Of a stretch of DNA of 64,000 nucleotides, positions 43,220 through 58,800 are shown one piece after another. The stretch is taken from assembly GCF_029867415.1 (NCBI RefSeq), contig NC_081185.1:29154245-29218244 (forward strand). Direction: 5' to 3'. Each line of letters opens with the position of its first letter. Position 1 is the stretch's first letter. A program made the translations under genes and the position numbers. Under the pieces are notes generated by a model that had not been told where the DNA came from, ran no database searches, and saw only the letters and a list, made by a program, of their open reading frames with translations. The DNA comes from Vicia villosa (taxonomy: Eukaryota; Streptophyta; Magnoliopsida; Fabales; Fabaceae).

Positions 43220-44791
43220 GGCCAAGAGTTCTGAATGCAGAGCTTTGCAACTTGCTTCAAAGTTTGGTGATTTGGCATTTGGAGATAAAGTGGAATCTTC
43301 ACATTAAATGCAAATGGTTAAAGTAACTAAACCATGGTTATTTTTCTAAGCTTCTTATCTCTTTCCATTCTGATCTCAAACCAGAAAATATCTATCAATT
43401 ATTGCATTGGTGTGTCATCACTTGGATCATTGGCCATATAGTATAGAAACTTAGTGAGAATGGCTTGAAATTTCATGCTTAATGACCTCTAATGTCAAAA
43501 TTCAAAACCATAGCTATGCTCCATATTTTTTCATGCTCTTGGACATTTTGGAAAGCTCATGTTACACACTTCAAAACCCTTGTTGAAAGTTTCTTCAAGA
43601 CCTTTAAGGAAATGGGTGAAAAAGATCCATGAACTTTGAAGAAAATGAGATTTTAAGTGAATTTTTCAAAAGATGCCAACTTTGAAGCTTCATATCTCTT
43701 AAATGGTTGATCTTATGGAAAAAAATTATATGTGTCAAAGTTGTTTATTGGATCAAAATCTACAACTTTCATGTTGGAAGTTTTTTTCAGTTTGTAGGTG
43801 AAATTTTGAGTTATTCCCTTTCAAAGTTTGGAAAAAACCATTGAAAAACACTTAGAAAATTTTCTAAGTATGGAAAGTCAAACTTTGACTTTTTGATTCT
43901 TGATTGATTTTCTTGATTTTTCTTGATCAAATGAATTCTCATATCATATATTGATGATTTAAAACTTAAAAAGTCATGGTTGACCAAAATTCCCAAAAGT
44001 CAATGGTGATCTTGTTGAGTTGACTTTTTCAGACGAATCTCGTTTCTGGAGATTTCAAATGAAACAGGCTATCCTCACCATATGAATGGTATGAATGGAT
44101 CATATTGAAGAATTAGAGGATATTGAGCCATGGTTTGAGTTGGTGCACCATGTCCTGATTAAAAAGTCAGTTATTCAGTGAATTAGGTCAAAAAACCCTA
44201 ATTGTCGACCTGATGAAATTGATGACTGTGGATCTTGAATTAAGACACAATCTTCATTGGATATTGTCATAGGGATTATTTGAAGATGATTGAAACCTTT
44301 GATTGACTTCCTGGGGATTTTTAGGGTTTCCCAAATGTGATCCCTGATTTCAGTCCCTGATAGTTCAAAACCCTGATCTGAGGATTTGTCTGATCAATCT
44401 TTGTGTAGGAGATGTCTTGAGCTAATGGATTAGGTCAAAATGATGCACTTGGGGTCTTGATATCATGTCCCAAGTCATTATGTCAAATTCTGAGTAAAAG
44501 TCAAGAGTATGTTGTCTTCAGTCAAAACCCTAATTCAGTCGATTCAGAGCCTTTGAGCTAAATGAAATGACTCCCTGAGGACCAAATGTTGATTGTTGAT
44601 GAAGATGATTCATTTGAGATGAAGGGAGAACAAAACCCTAATTGATTGTTGCTTGTACTGATGAGTGATTTCTTGTTTAAACCCTGCTGAGCACAAGTAG
44701 CAAACACAAGCTATGCAATTTGTTAGAGATGCAAATGATGCATATGCTATGATATGAGGTGGTATCTTAGGTCAAAAATTGGGGTATGACA

Positions 44792-44796
44792 GAAAG
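44792..44796. repeat. Target-site duplication of element A (right copy)
   Basis: GAAAG, matching 1268-1272. Confidence 0.92.
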
Positions 44797-45383
44797 GAAT
44801 ATCAGAAAACCTAACAAAGGAAGGAACCAGGTCTTGCGACCAGAGAATCAAGGTACGGGAGTCGGTTACGCAAGGGGAAGGTATTAGCACCCCTCGCGCC
44901 CATCGTACTCGATGGTATCCACCTATGTTTGTTTCTATCTAAAGGGTGTATAACTATGTCTATGTCTAAATGCGAAATGAATGCAAAATGTAGGGAAAAT
45001 AAAGAATTATACTCGCACGGGCCCTACCCCGCTGCCTACGTATCCTTTTCAGGAATCAGAGTTACCGTAGCTCGGCTCACGATTTTCTGTTTGTTTTTGT
45101 GTTTTTTAGTTGGGCGGCGTTAACGCTCACGCTCTTGCATAAGGGATCGCCTAGGATGCAATGGAGCGGAGATAACTTGCCCTTAAGAAAAGAAAAAAGA
45201 GATTGGTTTGTGTCTTTTAGGGTAATTCCATGGTGGCAAGAACCTACTACAAGGCTTCGCACCACTTCCTTACTTTGTTTTAAATCTGACCATTTATTAG
45301 TGTTTTAAGTGTTTTTGGTTGGTGTTTTTTTAAGGGAATTTGTTTGTGACTCAAATCATACCAAAAAGAGTTTTGTTTTGCAT

Positions 45384-45675
45384 ATTTAGAGAACGCACAT
45401 CGAGGCCTACGCCACAATCGTTTCTCTAAATAACGGTTAAGAAATACATCGAGGTTTCACACCTCCATCATTTCTTCTCCGCTAAGTAAAGGAGATACAA
45501 AAAGAGTTTTTTGTGAATATTTAGAGAATGCACATCGAGGCCTACACCACGATCGTTTCTCTAAACAACGGTTAAGAAATACATCGAAGCTTCACACTTC
45601 AATCATTTCTTCTCCGCTAAGTAGGAAAGAACATACATCGGGGCCTACACCCCAATCATTTCCTTCCTACTATGA
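45384..45675 (-). repeat. Element C LTR: five large hairpin cassettes
   Basis: Five ~45-50-bp units share the core CATCG...CCTACACC...AATC. Inner stems vary but pair: GAGGT/ACCTC, GAAG/CTTC, GGGG/CCCC. Outer arms also vary but pair: TTTAGAGAA/TTCTCTAAA (units 1 and 3), AAGAAAT/ATTTCTT (units 2 and 4), GTAGGAA/TTCCTAC (unit 5). Confidence 0.8.
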
Positions 45676-46208
45676 AATATAGTAACGGTATGATCTTCAT
45701 CGATATTTATTAAGTATTTTAAAAGTTGAAAGGGAAAAGAATGAAAGAAGGGAACTATTTCTAAATCTAGTCTAAGTTGTCTATACAAGGGATTTAAAAT
45801 GAAAAAACTATACAATTTATTAACAACAAAAAACTATACATGGAGTAGGTAAATGAAAATCAATATGCGACAAATAAAATTGAGAATTATAGCAAACAAA
45901 TGATATTCACAAGCACACATACATCTATTAATTCGATACAAAAATCGAGACTAAAAATTAATTCCTAAATCTATTAACGAGTTTATTTACAAAGAAGTAT
46001 TAAACAAAACGATTCAAACCTATGGTAAAAGATGATTAATTAAAGGTTTTAAAACAACTAAAAGAAATTAACAAAAATCATGACAATTATTCTCATAACC
46101 TAAAATGTCTATGAACAAATTTTTATGTATTTTTTATATTTGGAAGAAGAATTATGAGTTAAAAGTAAGAGAAAACAAAATAAAAATAAAAATAAAGCCT
46201 AAACTGCA

Positions 46209-46223
46209 AGGGGGGGGGGGGGG
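46209..46223. repeat. Homopolymer G15 in element C LTR
   Basis: Fifteen consecutive G (C15 in the element's sense). It could be a real homopolymer with uncertain length. Confidence 0.9.
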
Positions 46224-47036
46224 TATTAATTATTTTACAATGAACTAAAATGCAGTTTTGAAACGGACTGGGCCTAAACAGGGAGGTGGAAACAACAATC
46301 TAGCGCTAAATCCCAACCTAGTAGCCTATGGTGTATTAGCATAGCAAGGGTGTGATTCTGAAAGTCCCAAGCCCATTTAACCTCGTGGCCCAACGCTACA
46401 CTAACCCATTTGTTCATTTATTTCCACCATTATTGTATCAGCATTTGATTTTTATTTGGCAGCATGTGAAATTAATATGTAACGTGACATAGAACTATAG
46501 CATCAATTGGTCATACCATACTTAAGTCACTAGATGACAAAACTATCACAACAGCCAGTCACAAGCTTGCATGTACTCATTCTAATCATATGAATACAAC
46601 AAAAAAATTAAAAAGGGAAACCGACTCAATAGCCTCTTGCCACGTCGCGGCGGAGAGAAAGATAACACAAAATTCAGACGCCGGAGCTAGGGCTCCGGTC
46701 GTCTTCTCCGGTGGCCGCGCTCACTCATCCACCACGAAACGCCAGAAATGAAAGAAAAAATGGCACTGTCCTACTCGGATTTTAATGCCGAATCTAGATC
46801 CACTATTGATTTTAGCCTACAGTCGCTTAACCAACAAGAACGAACACAAAACGTATGCACTAATCTGAACTTCAAGAGCAAATAAAAGAGAGCGCTCCTC
46901 TTATCGTACCACAGCCATACATGGAGCTTATCATCAATGAGACTCATAAATCATTAGAAACATGCACTCGATTCAGCAGATGCAACACGCACAACCAAAT
47001 ACGCATTATAACTACGATGCTAAGAAGTTTTGGAAA

Positions 47037-47048
47037 CACTTACCTGTT
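47037..47048 (-). promoter_or_regulatory. Predicted 5' splice donor in element C LTR
   Basis: Minus-strand CAACAG|GTAAGTG with GT at 47042-47043, a consensus plant donor, about 625 bp after the TATA box. The equivalent B site is CAACAG|GTTAGC. Confidence 0.5.
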
Positions 47049-47661
47049 GAAGAAGATTTGATTGAATCTTCAGGGAGTCCAACAACTGCTCCTTTTCTTG
47101 ATGATAAAATGAATGGTAGCGATGCAAGATTGATTTGTGATGATGCTTCGGTTGTTGCGATTACTTCTTGGAGCGTCGGAGATGATGCTCAGGAACTTGA
47201 TGAAGGTTAAGCCATGGAGGAGATAATGGTTCAGTTCTGGAGATTGGCGATGGCTAAGGGTTGTTAACAGTTTGTTAGAGGTTGTTGCGATAGTGATGGT
47301 GGTATGGAGAAGATGATGATGGAGATTCGATGGAGGTGGAGGAGGTGGTTGTTGGTGGCGGAAGAGTGAAGATGATGAGAGTGATGGTGAAGGTTAGTTA
47401 TGGAGATGGTAGTGGCAGGTTTGTTGTTGATTGATGAAGATGATGGAGATCCGAAGTGAAGAATGAAGGCTGTAATGGTGGTAGTTATGGCAGTTAGAAC
47501 GGTTGGGGTTTGTTGATGGTGGTGGATTCAGTTAGGGGTTGTAAAGTTTGTTGGAGAATGATAAGAAGAAGAGAGAGTGGCGAAGATGAGTGAGAGTAGA
47601 GAGAGAATTTTGGAAAAAAATGAGAAAATATGAGAGTCCCCGATTTGTGAAAAGCTTTGTG

Positions 47662-47670
47662 TTTATATAT
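47662..47670 (-). promoter_or_regulatory. TATA box of element C 5' LTR
   Basis: Minus-strand ATATATAAA, followed by a CT-rich leader (CTCTCTCTACTCTCACTC) as in element B. Confidence 0.65.
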
Positions 47671-49303
47671 GAGTGAGCATAACATAGGGAGTGTATGGGA
47701 GCTTATGGTATGGAACTTGTAGCTTAACATTTCCCCACAACTCAATGACCAAGGATAGGTATGCAAGGTAAGTCTTCAGGGGCTTTTTCACGTGTCATCA
47801 TGGACTGCATGGCTTAGAGGGTAATGAGTAATAGCTTCTATGTTGCAGCCATGAAGTCGTGCCCATGCCTCACTTTGTGTGCCTATATCTTCCTCCATAG
47901 GACACCATTCATTTCAAACTCAAAAGCAACATGAAGAGGGCATATGATTGATGAGTTTTGATGTTTGAGAGTTGTAAAGATGGGGTCTGGAACTTGCTCG
48001 AAAATATACTCAAACATCACTTGGCATGGCTGATCCCATCTTGCACGCAGACTTAGGTTTTAGGTCGTATTCATGGCAGGGTTGTGGCTTGGTCAGGGCA
48101 TGACTTTGAGTGCCTCCATCTCGCTCATAGCGTATTTGAAATTAGTGATCTTAGGCCCATCAGATAGAGGGCATGGCACCGAACATTTTGGCACCAAGTT
48201 TGATCCCAATAGAAGTTTATAGAGCCTTAAATTTGACCTCCAAATTGGCATCCTAGGTGTTTGACAAAATGCGCATGCGTGACTTGGATTTCTGCCTGGC
48301 CAGAAGCATGATCTTGGCATTGTGAGGATGCGACTTTGAAGACTCATAATTGGTTCAATACTCACCCAAATGGATTAATTATTGTTTTATTGTGTAAAGG
48401 GCATAGCAAGGAATGGATTCATGCTATGTTTGAATTTGTAGGATCCCTGAATTTCCATATAATTGGCTTCAAAGTTGGCACGCCACGTGCTCGATGAAAT
48501 GTGTTATGTATGACCAGAAATGTGCCCAGCTTCATGACTTGAACAAATGAAATTTCCCAATTTCAAACTCTTATATCTCTTGATCCAGGCTTCAAATGGA
48601 AAAGTGTTCAACTACAAAGTCGTTCTCCTCCATGAGAGGAACAACTTTGATGTTGTAAGTTTCCCCAAAAGGTTCCATTTGCCACGTGTAAAATGATGAT
48701 GAAGTGGACTACTCACTAAAATTTTAAGAGCCAAAAATTTTCTAAGTACAAAACTTTCCTTTTTTTGATTATTTTATATTTTTGGCTACTTTTGTCAAAC
48801 TCCCGATTTTATTCATTCCTCGACATTTCTTGACCGATTTTCCACCAAAAGTCGATATTCGAATAATTCTCCTGATTTTGACCCAAAAGTCAACTGTTCT
48901 GATTTTTCCGACTATTGATGAAATTCCCGATTAAATCTCCCCTAGAAATCAACTAAACACTTCCACACAAGCATCATGCCACTTCTCTCCATAAAATCAG
49001 CTCTTGATCAATGTATTTGACCAAAAAGTCGACTGCGTTGACTTTGGTCAAGAAACCCTAATTCAGGATAATCAGATGAACATCAAGCTTGTACTTTTCA
49101 ACCAATACCTTGAGTCGAGAATGAGAAAACCCTGATTTCAAAAGATCTTGGGCAAGATGATGACACCTCATATTAGGCTTCAAGTTTCTTCTTCTGATCA
49201 AGGACCAATGATATGGATGTATGCGATGGTATGACCTAAATGGATGTACGTTTATGAATTGCAAGCCAGATAAATAAGGGTAGGACAAATTTGGGGTATG
49301 ACA

Positions 49304-51242
49304 ATAGGGAGTGATTATTCTCACGGCTTAGTATTCATCACATCTTAAACCATTAAGGTAACAAAACAAGTTCATCCCATCTATATGATCTTCGTCTACT
49401 ACCAACAAGAGATTAAGGGTGATCAAGTCCTCAATTTTTCAATAGATAGCCGACAACCATATTTAAGCATAAACTGTCGTTACTACATAATAGTGTCCTT
49501 TCCGAGTTTGCACTCAAACTCATTAACATCGTCATAGTTCACTAATTCACTTTGGGTCTTCACAACTCGCACACTTCCCTCTCATTGGATCTTGTCGGTG
49601 AGACACCGATGTTCAAACATTTTACACAATCCGCTTCATAGTCACTTAGAATCACACACTTATTAAGTACTTCTAAACTTCATATTTACTAATATACTCG
49701 TACATTACTATTCATCTCGTTCCAAATCAAAATTCTCATCTTAGCAAAATACTGCGATAACATCCATAACTCGTGGTTTTTCTCCAAATTTCATGACATA
49801 CTTCATGTCCAAATATCATTCCACTCATAATCTCAACAAAGTATTCCTCACATTAATAGGTGTTAGAAATTCTCTACAATTCTTCTTTTATACATGTCGT
49901 TGCTTTGACATCACAAATACGACTTCAACTGTTCCAAAGTTTATTTCACCTTTACTACTAATTTACTCATTCACTAAAATCCATCGGTATTCAAATCATC
50001 TTTGTTATCGAACATCTCATCAACTTATTTGTCGACAACATGTTCTACTCAATTTTGTTTCAAACAATTACGGTAGTAGGCATTCTTATTCAACAAGTTT
50101 CACGCTTTCTTAACCGACTTCAGAATATCTCTTCATAGGATCAACCTACTGTATTTATAAATCTCCCATAAGGTAGAACATAATCTCTCCTTTTCGTAGG
50201 TTCAAATGGCACGTTAATCCGATACTCGGAACTCAAGATATGAATTTCCCAATCGTTGTCCGAAAATCCAACACCGACATCATGCAGCGACACTCTATAC
50301 GATATATCTAAAACTCTTCAAATGATATATTCAATTCTTAAGATTAATCCTCAACAAACCTTCTAATTATTCCTTCAATCCGTTCAACACTGACACTGAC
50401 ATCCCGTGCAGTACCAATAAACAAGTCTAGTTATAAGAACTAGAGTAACCGTAACTTCACCTCTTTCCAACGTCATCCTGTCACAATTAATTATGTTACA
50501 GCTGCTGCAACCATTTTTATAACAAGGTTCATCTCGTTAGCTTTCCGACGCTTCAAACGGAACTCAATTCGGATGTCTAGAACTCCAGTTATGAATTTTT
50601 GAAGTTCTGCAGCTATTCAGCAATTTTCCTGCGTTTTGCTTACGAAATTCTCACTTGAAAACTCATTCTCTTCAACTCGATCGCATTCCAAACAGCCCCT
50701 TATCATATTTCTTCACTTCCAAACATTCTTATAACTTGAGCAACACATCCCATCGCTGAAGTGCGATTTCTGAAACATTACGACGACAATCCTTTTTGCA
50801 AACTTGCAGCTGAACCTCTTCCGAGACGTATGGCTACTCAACTGACATCTTCGCAGCACACCGGCAGTGCTGACACATCGCAACCTTCTAATTTCCTCCT
50901 CTTACAATAACTGTCAATTACCTCTAATCATCTTCCTTCAAGATGTTCCAACTCAATTACCAGTCAAGTCTTGATTCCAAGTCGCCTTCAATTCGGATAT
51001 AACAAACTCCAACAACACTTGCACTGCTGCCAACAACAGCCTACTGAATCAATCATCTTACAACTGAACGTAACCGAGAAGCCAAGCTTCTCCCCCACTT
51101 GTTTCAATCCAACACCTGCAACAAAACAAACAAGTATCGACAGTGATTCACTCACATGTCGTGTACCAAGGGATAAAACACCGACAGTATACAACTGTCG
51201 TGCAACTCAACTGACTCGACAATTGGCCTGACGGACCGACCT
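49304..51242 (-). other. Element D: 5' internal region, non-coding
   Basis: About 1.9 kb between D's PBS and the point where element C inserted. It is moderately AT-rich with many short frames but nothing resembling gag within the first 1.9 kb, where Ty3/gypsy elements normally begin gag. D may be non-autonomous or have a very long leader. Confidence 0.6.
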
Positions 51243-51254
51243 GCTCTGATACCA
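51243..51254 (-). other. Element D: primer-binding site (tRNA-iMet type)
   Basis: Minus-strand TGGTATCAGAGC, the standard plant initiator-methionine tRNA primer site, four bases from the LTR end. Confidence 0.9.
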
Positions 51255-51258
51255 CTAT

Positions 51259-53473
51259 TGTAACACCCTTCTAATCCCCGCGGAAAATAATAAATTAATT
51301 CAGAGTAAAACATGAAAACAAGGGTGCCACAATTCCAATTAAAACAAATTTATTATAAATCCATTGTCATTCTTTCACTAAGGAACAATTCAACATAATA
51401 CATAAACATCTCATGTTAACACAGCGGAAAATTCATCATACGGATAAGCATAACATCATCTATGCAATATCCCACGGAATTAATACAATAACAACACGAT
51501 AGAGCATCTTCATAGACTCTAAACTAGCTTTCCCCCAGTGTTACAATATCAGAGCAAGACACCTGACGCTACTCTAATACACTGACTTATGAGCTAATCC
51601 TCACCAAGTCGAAAGCAGCTATCCTCAATCTGAAAATGTCAACAGTAAGGGTGAGTCTCATCACAGTTAACAAATGTTATTACATCTTTAATAACAACAA
51701 ATCATAGTTATATTATTCACCCAATTCCATCATATTCAGATTATCAGGAACATCTATCGTTTACACAAACATCAACAGAACACGTCTTTCACACAGACGT
51801 TCATATTCAACATTAATTCAACAAAACACGCAATTAACACATCATCAATATTTATAACACTGGAATACTTCCAATCATGTTATAAAAGTATGCATATGTA
51901 TGAACTGACACTATGCATGTGGTACCAACCTCATCAATGGGAAAACCCACCGACCGATCCATCATCATCCAGATACGGCCCTGCCAGCACAGATTCCACG
52001 CAATGGGAATCATGCCCTTCACTGATCCAACACACCCTTATGGATACAATATCATCAATGCACATGAATGAATGCAACATATACAACATACTTATACCAT
52101 CGTCAAGTCTAATGAGTAACATTGTCAAATACTCATTTCATCATCATCATCAACATCATTATCATCATCAAAGTATGTTTATATACATTAACATCATTCA
52201 AATACAGTCAATCATCATCCTAATCATCATCATTAAATAACATACATGTGTCCACATTAATCATCATCATTAACAAGAAGAACACACATGTATCCACATC
52301 ATTCCAACATAACTCAATCAACATCATATAATTCTCAACAAATCATCACATCATAATGTTTTTCAAAACAACATCTTATATTGTCACATTTCATCATATA
52401 TGTCAACAATACACCATCCAATTAAACAAATCGTCACATAATTAATATTTCAACAAAGCATGTATTTAACATATCTCATCACATATATGTACGATACATC
52501 ATTCACCAAGAAATAAAATCATATTTAAAAATAATTGGATTCACATCTCATTTCATCATTTAAACACGTAGGCTATCTCATAAGATTCATCGTGCTCGAA
52601 ACGGCACTAAAAACGGACCTACGGTTCAAAAGTTACACATCATTTAACTTTTCAAGAAAATAATTATTGCTACAGCACGCGGCGCAACCAAGACTTGCGG
52701 CGCGACCTGAACCACAAAAACACGTTCGCGGAGCCAACCTATGCACGCGGCGCGAAACGAGAAAACAAGTACGCCTTCGCGGCGCCAACACATGGACGCG
52801 GCGCGACCTGAGCGTATCACAACTTCTTGGAATTCTGCCCAACGGTTTGCGGCACAAACAGAGGTTCGCGGCGCGACCTGGCGATTTCACAAACTTTCAG
52901 GTCTGCGTCAGATCCTGCAATCTCACCCAATCTGAGTCCAAAATTGACTCTAAACATCATATACAGGCAGTTAATCATCAATTGCATCATTATTCATCAT
53001 CACACATCAAAACAACACACAATCAATCAATAATCCATGCAATTTTCATCAATTCATAACCTCCCCAAACCTAACATATAATCCAATTGACTCAACAACA
53101 TCCCTAATCAATATTATTATCTAAGAACACGATAATAGATGATAACCGGAGAGTCCCCCCTTACCTTAGCCAAAGATTCTTGATTGGTTCTTTTCCTCTT
53201 TGTTCCTCTTCACGTACCAGCTTCCCAATCTCTCATCTCCTCTGCTCCGCTTTTCACGTTCCTTTTCATTATTCCCAATTCTTATTATTTTATAAAATAA
53301 ACTTTAATTGGAATAAGACCTTTACAAACATAACACCCCCTCATTCTTTAACATCACACATGGCCCAATACCATAAACCATCCTTTTCCAATTAAATTCT
53401 ACAAATCACCAATAATTCTAATTATTAATTAAATTTCCATTTAAATTAAAAATTAAAATATACGGGTGTTACA
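51259..53473 (-). repeat. Element D: 5' LTR (Ty3/gypsy-type)
   Basis: 2215 bp bounded by perfect inverted termini TGTAACACCC and GGGTGTTACA, a combination common in plant chromovirus (Tekay-like) and related gypsy LTRs. It contains a CAT/ATC-rich stretch (52130-52250) and a GC-rich repeat block (52675-52885). It interrupts the copia RNase H frame of element E. Confidence 0.88.
52675..52885. repeat. GC-rich ~50-bp repeats in element D LTR
   Basis: GCGG-containing motifs of the form GCGGCGCRACC occur at 52679, 52697, 52728, 52747, 52779, 52798, 52849 and 52868. They form four pairs 18-19 bp apart, repeating about every 50 bp (the last pair after 70 bp). The block stands out from the AT-rich LTR and is dense in CpG. 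Confidence 0.8.
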
Positions 53474-53658
53474 GAACCAAACATATTGAGATTGATCGAC
53501 ACTTCATAAAAGAGAAGTTAGATGTTGGAATCATATGTCTCCCTTTTGTGACTTCAAATCAGCAAACTGCAGATATCCTTACCAAAAGTTTGGCAAGACC
53601 AACCTTTGAGCATTTGATTGAGAAGTTGGGCATGATAGATATCTATGCACCAACTTGA
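53474..53658 (+). pseudogene. Element E: Ty1/copia pol C-terminus (RNase H end)
   Basis: After the D LTR a frame reads TKHIEIDRHFIKEKLD...QTADILTKSLARPTFEHL and stops at 53656-53658. This is the conserved end of copia RNase H (TKHI, ADILTK). The upstream part is missing because D inserted here; GAACC (53474-53478) may be D's target duplication. Confidence 0.92.
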
Positions 53659-53665
53659 GAGGGGG
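53657..53665 (+). other. Element E: polypurine tract
   Basis: GAGAGGGGG directly before the LTR start TGTTGAAATA, as usual in copia elements. Confidence 0.85.
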
Positions 53666-53829
53666 TGTTGAAATATATTATTTCTATTTGTATTATTTCC
53701 CTATTTGTATTATTTTCCTTTATTCTCCATTAAGGAAAGAATTAATATCATTATTGTATTACCATTATATATACCAGCCTAGAGCTGAGGAATAAAATAC
53801 AACAGCTTTTTACCATTCCTTTCAATACA
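53666..53829 (+). repeat. Element E: 3' LTR (right end approximate)
   Basis: Starts TGTTGAAATATATT; includes a TATATATA box near 53768 and AATAAA near 53792. The right end is uncertain: TACAACA at about 53803 or TTCAATACA at about 53829. Confidence 0.65.
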
Positions 53830-53831
53830 AT

Positions 53832-53970
53832 CCATTGTACAACTAAGTGAAACTATATCTACTAATATTTTTCATACATTTTTTTCAACTCATTGTACAA
53901 TTAAGTGAAACTATATCTACTAATATTTTTCATACATTTTTTTCAACTCATTGTACAATTAAGTGAAACT
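53832..53970 (+). repeat. 58-bp tandem repeats next to element E
   Basis: Three starts of the phrase ATTGTACAAYTAAGTGAAAC at 53834, 53892 and 53950 define a 58-bp period (two full copies and a partial third). They abut the copia LTR. Confidence 0.85.
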
Positions 53971-57839
<3,869 letters not shown>

Positions 57840-57968
57840 CCTAATTTGAGGACTTGGTCAACAAGCAACAAGTTCTTGGTGGTTGATTAAAGTTGATGAT
57901 GCATACATGTATATGAGATGCTATATGATGTGAAATCTTACGGGAGGAGGTAAAAATTTGGGTATGAC
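57840..57968 (-). repeat. Small Ogre-type LTR end fragment
   Basis: Ends (plus strand) in TTTGGGTATGACA, the reverse complement of the TGTCATACCC start of Ogre LTRs, preceded by GGTCAAC and ATGATGCATACAT-like text seen in those LTRs. Only the start of an LTR seems to remain; the left boundary is approximate. Confidence 0.4.
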
Positions 57969-58800
57969 ATCTCATATGAAAGGTAGTGCTTCTAAAAGAG
58001 GCTCCATCTTGTTTGGAGGCTTGATTAGCTCCTTGGCCCGTGCGTTTGGCCTTCATGCTCAGCTTGAGAACTTAGAGTCTATGTTTTCCCACACTCTTGA
58101 TGTTGATTTTTTCAGATACATGCAATTTTGTAGAAATCGAAGAGAGGGAAGGCAACACCTTATGATTCATTATAAAATTGTTAAAGGCATTGTATTACCT
58201 TGCCCTTCACGCACTAATGTGTGAGTAAGGGCCAATTGATATTGATGCTCTTGAGTACACTACCCATTACCCACAACAGTTTCTGCTAATGCAGAAGCAG
58301 GTAATGACACGGACGATGAGTTTGACACTGCACCACATGCTTTTGACTATTATGTAGGTAATTCCTTCGGTCCTCAAGATCACACTAGAGAAGTCCCTTA
58401 GGAGGGACCTGATTCATTGTTATACATGATATACAAATAACAACAGGATATGATGGGGTAAATTCAAGCAATGCAACAGAGTAAAATTTCATTGCAACAA
58501 ACCCAAATTTCTATGCAAGCATCTATTCATACACTACATGAATAAAATGGTGAAATGCTTGCATATGTGAGACTTCAGCAGGGAAGAGGTCAAAAGGCAC
58601 CCCATATAGAGGAGCCAAGAGGAAGCTCTAGAGGAGCCCACTCAAGAAGGGCACGTGACTTGAATGTGAGGGGCTGTCACGACCATGATTAGTCGACACA
58701 CAGGTTCTATCTTTCCTTTTTTACCTTAGATCGAAACATTGGGGACAGTGTTGGGTTTAAGTGTGAGAAAGGAACTTTACTTTCTTTCTAGTTGGATTTC
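57969..58800 (+). pseudogene. Decayed Athila-like gypsy remnant
   Basis: A frame from 57958 reads ILFGGLISSLARAFGL and ends at 58224, resembling the gag-region ORF of plant Athila-like elements. Downstream degenerate frames are Gln-rich (QQTQISMQASIHTLHE). The phrase ATTGGGGACAGTGT followed by TTTAAGTGTG is typical of these elements. Several stops are present. Lineage assignment is from memory of family features and is tentative. Confidence 0.45.

Larger units (their letters stand above)
1273..44791 (-). mobile_element. Element A: Ogre-type Ty3/gypsy retrotransposon, split by element B
   Basis: Two LTRs of 5084 and 5083 bp (1273-6356 and 39709-44791) differ by about 14 substitutions and one 1-bp indel by eye. 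They are flanked by TSD GAAAG. Minus-strand order is 5' LTR, PBS, ORF1, gag-pro, RT-RH-RH-INT, 3' region, PPT, 3' LTR. Without element B (20.7 kb) it is about 22.8 kb, typical for Ogre. It sits in the 5' LTR of element C. At a commonly used rate of 1.3e-8 per site per year the LTR divergence (about 0.3%) suggests roughly 0.1 million years, only an order of magnitude. Confidence 0.95.
39709..44791 (-). repeat. Element A: 5' LTR
   Basis: 5083 bp, copy of 1273-6356 with about 14 substitutions and a 1-bp indel by eye. Because it lies upstream of ORF1 on the minus strand it is the promoter-bearing LTR. Confidence 0.93.
44797..49303 (-). repeat. Element C: 5' LTR, main part
   Basis: Starts at 49303 with minus-strand TGTCATACCCC and continues to the A insertion. 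With the 62 bp at 1211-1272 the LTR is 4569 bp. It shares blocks with B's LTR: the U5 end (44797-45180), a GC-rich patch (46630-46740) and the U3 start (48560-49300). It is diverged and has its own hairpin array. The flanking ATAGG (49304-49308) may be its TSD; the partner is outside the window. Confidence 0.9.

Noticed and set aside
47494..47766. 90-codon frame near the TATA box of C's LTR
   Set aside because: Ser/Leu/His-rich translation of a CT-rich leader; no start context or conservation in B.
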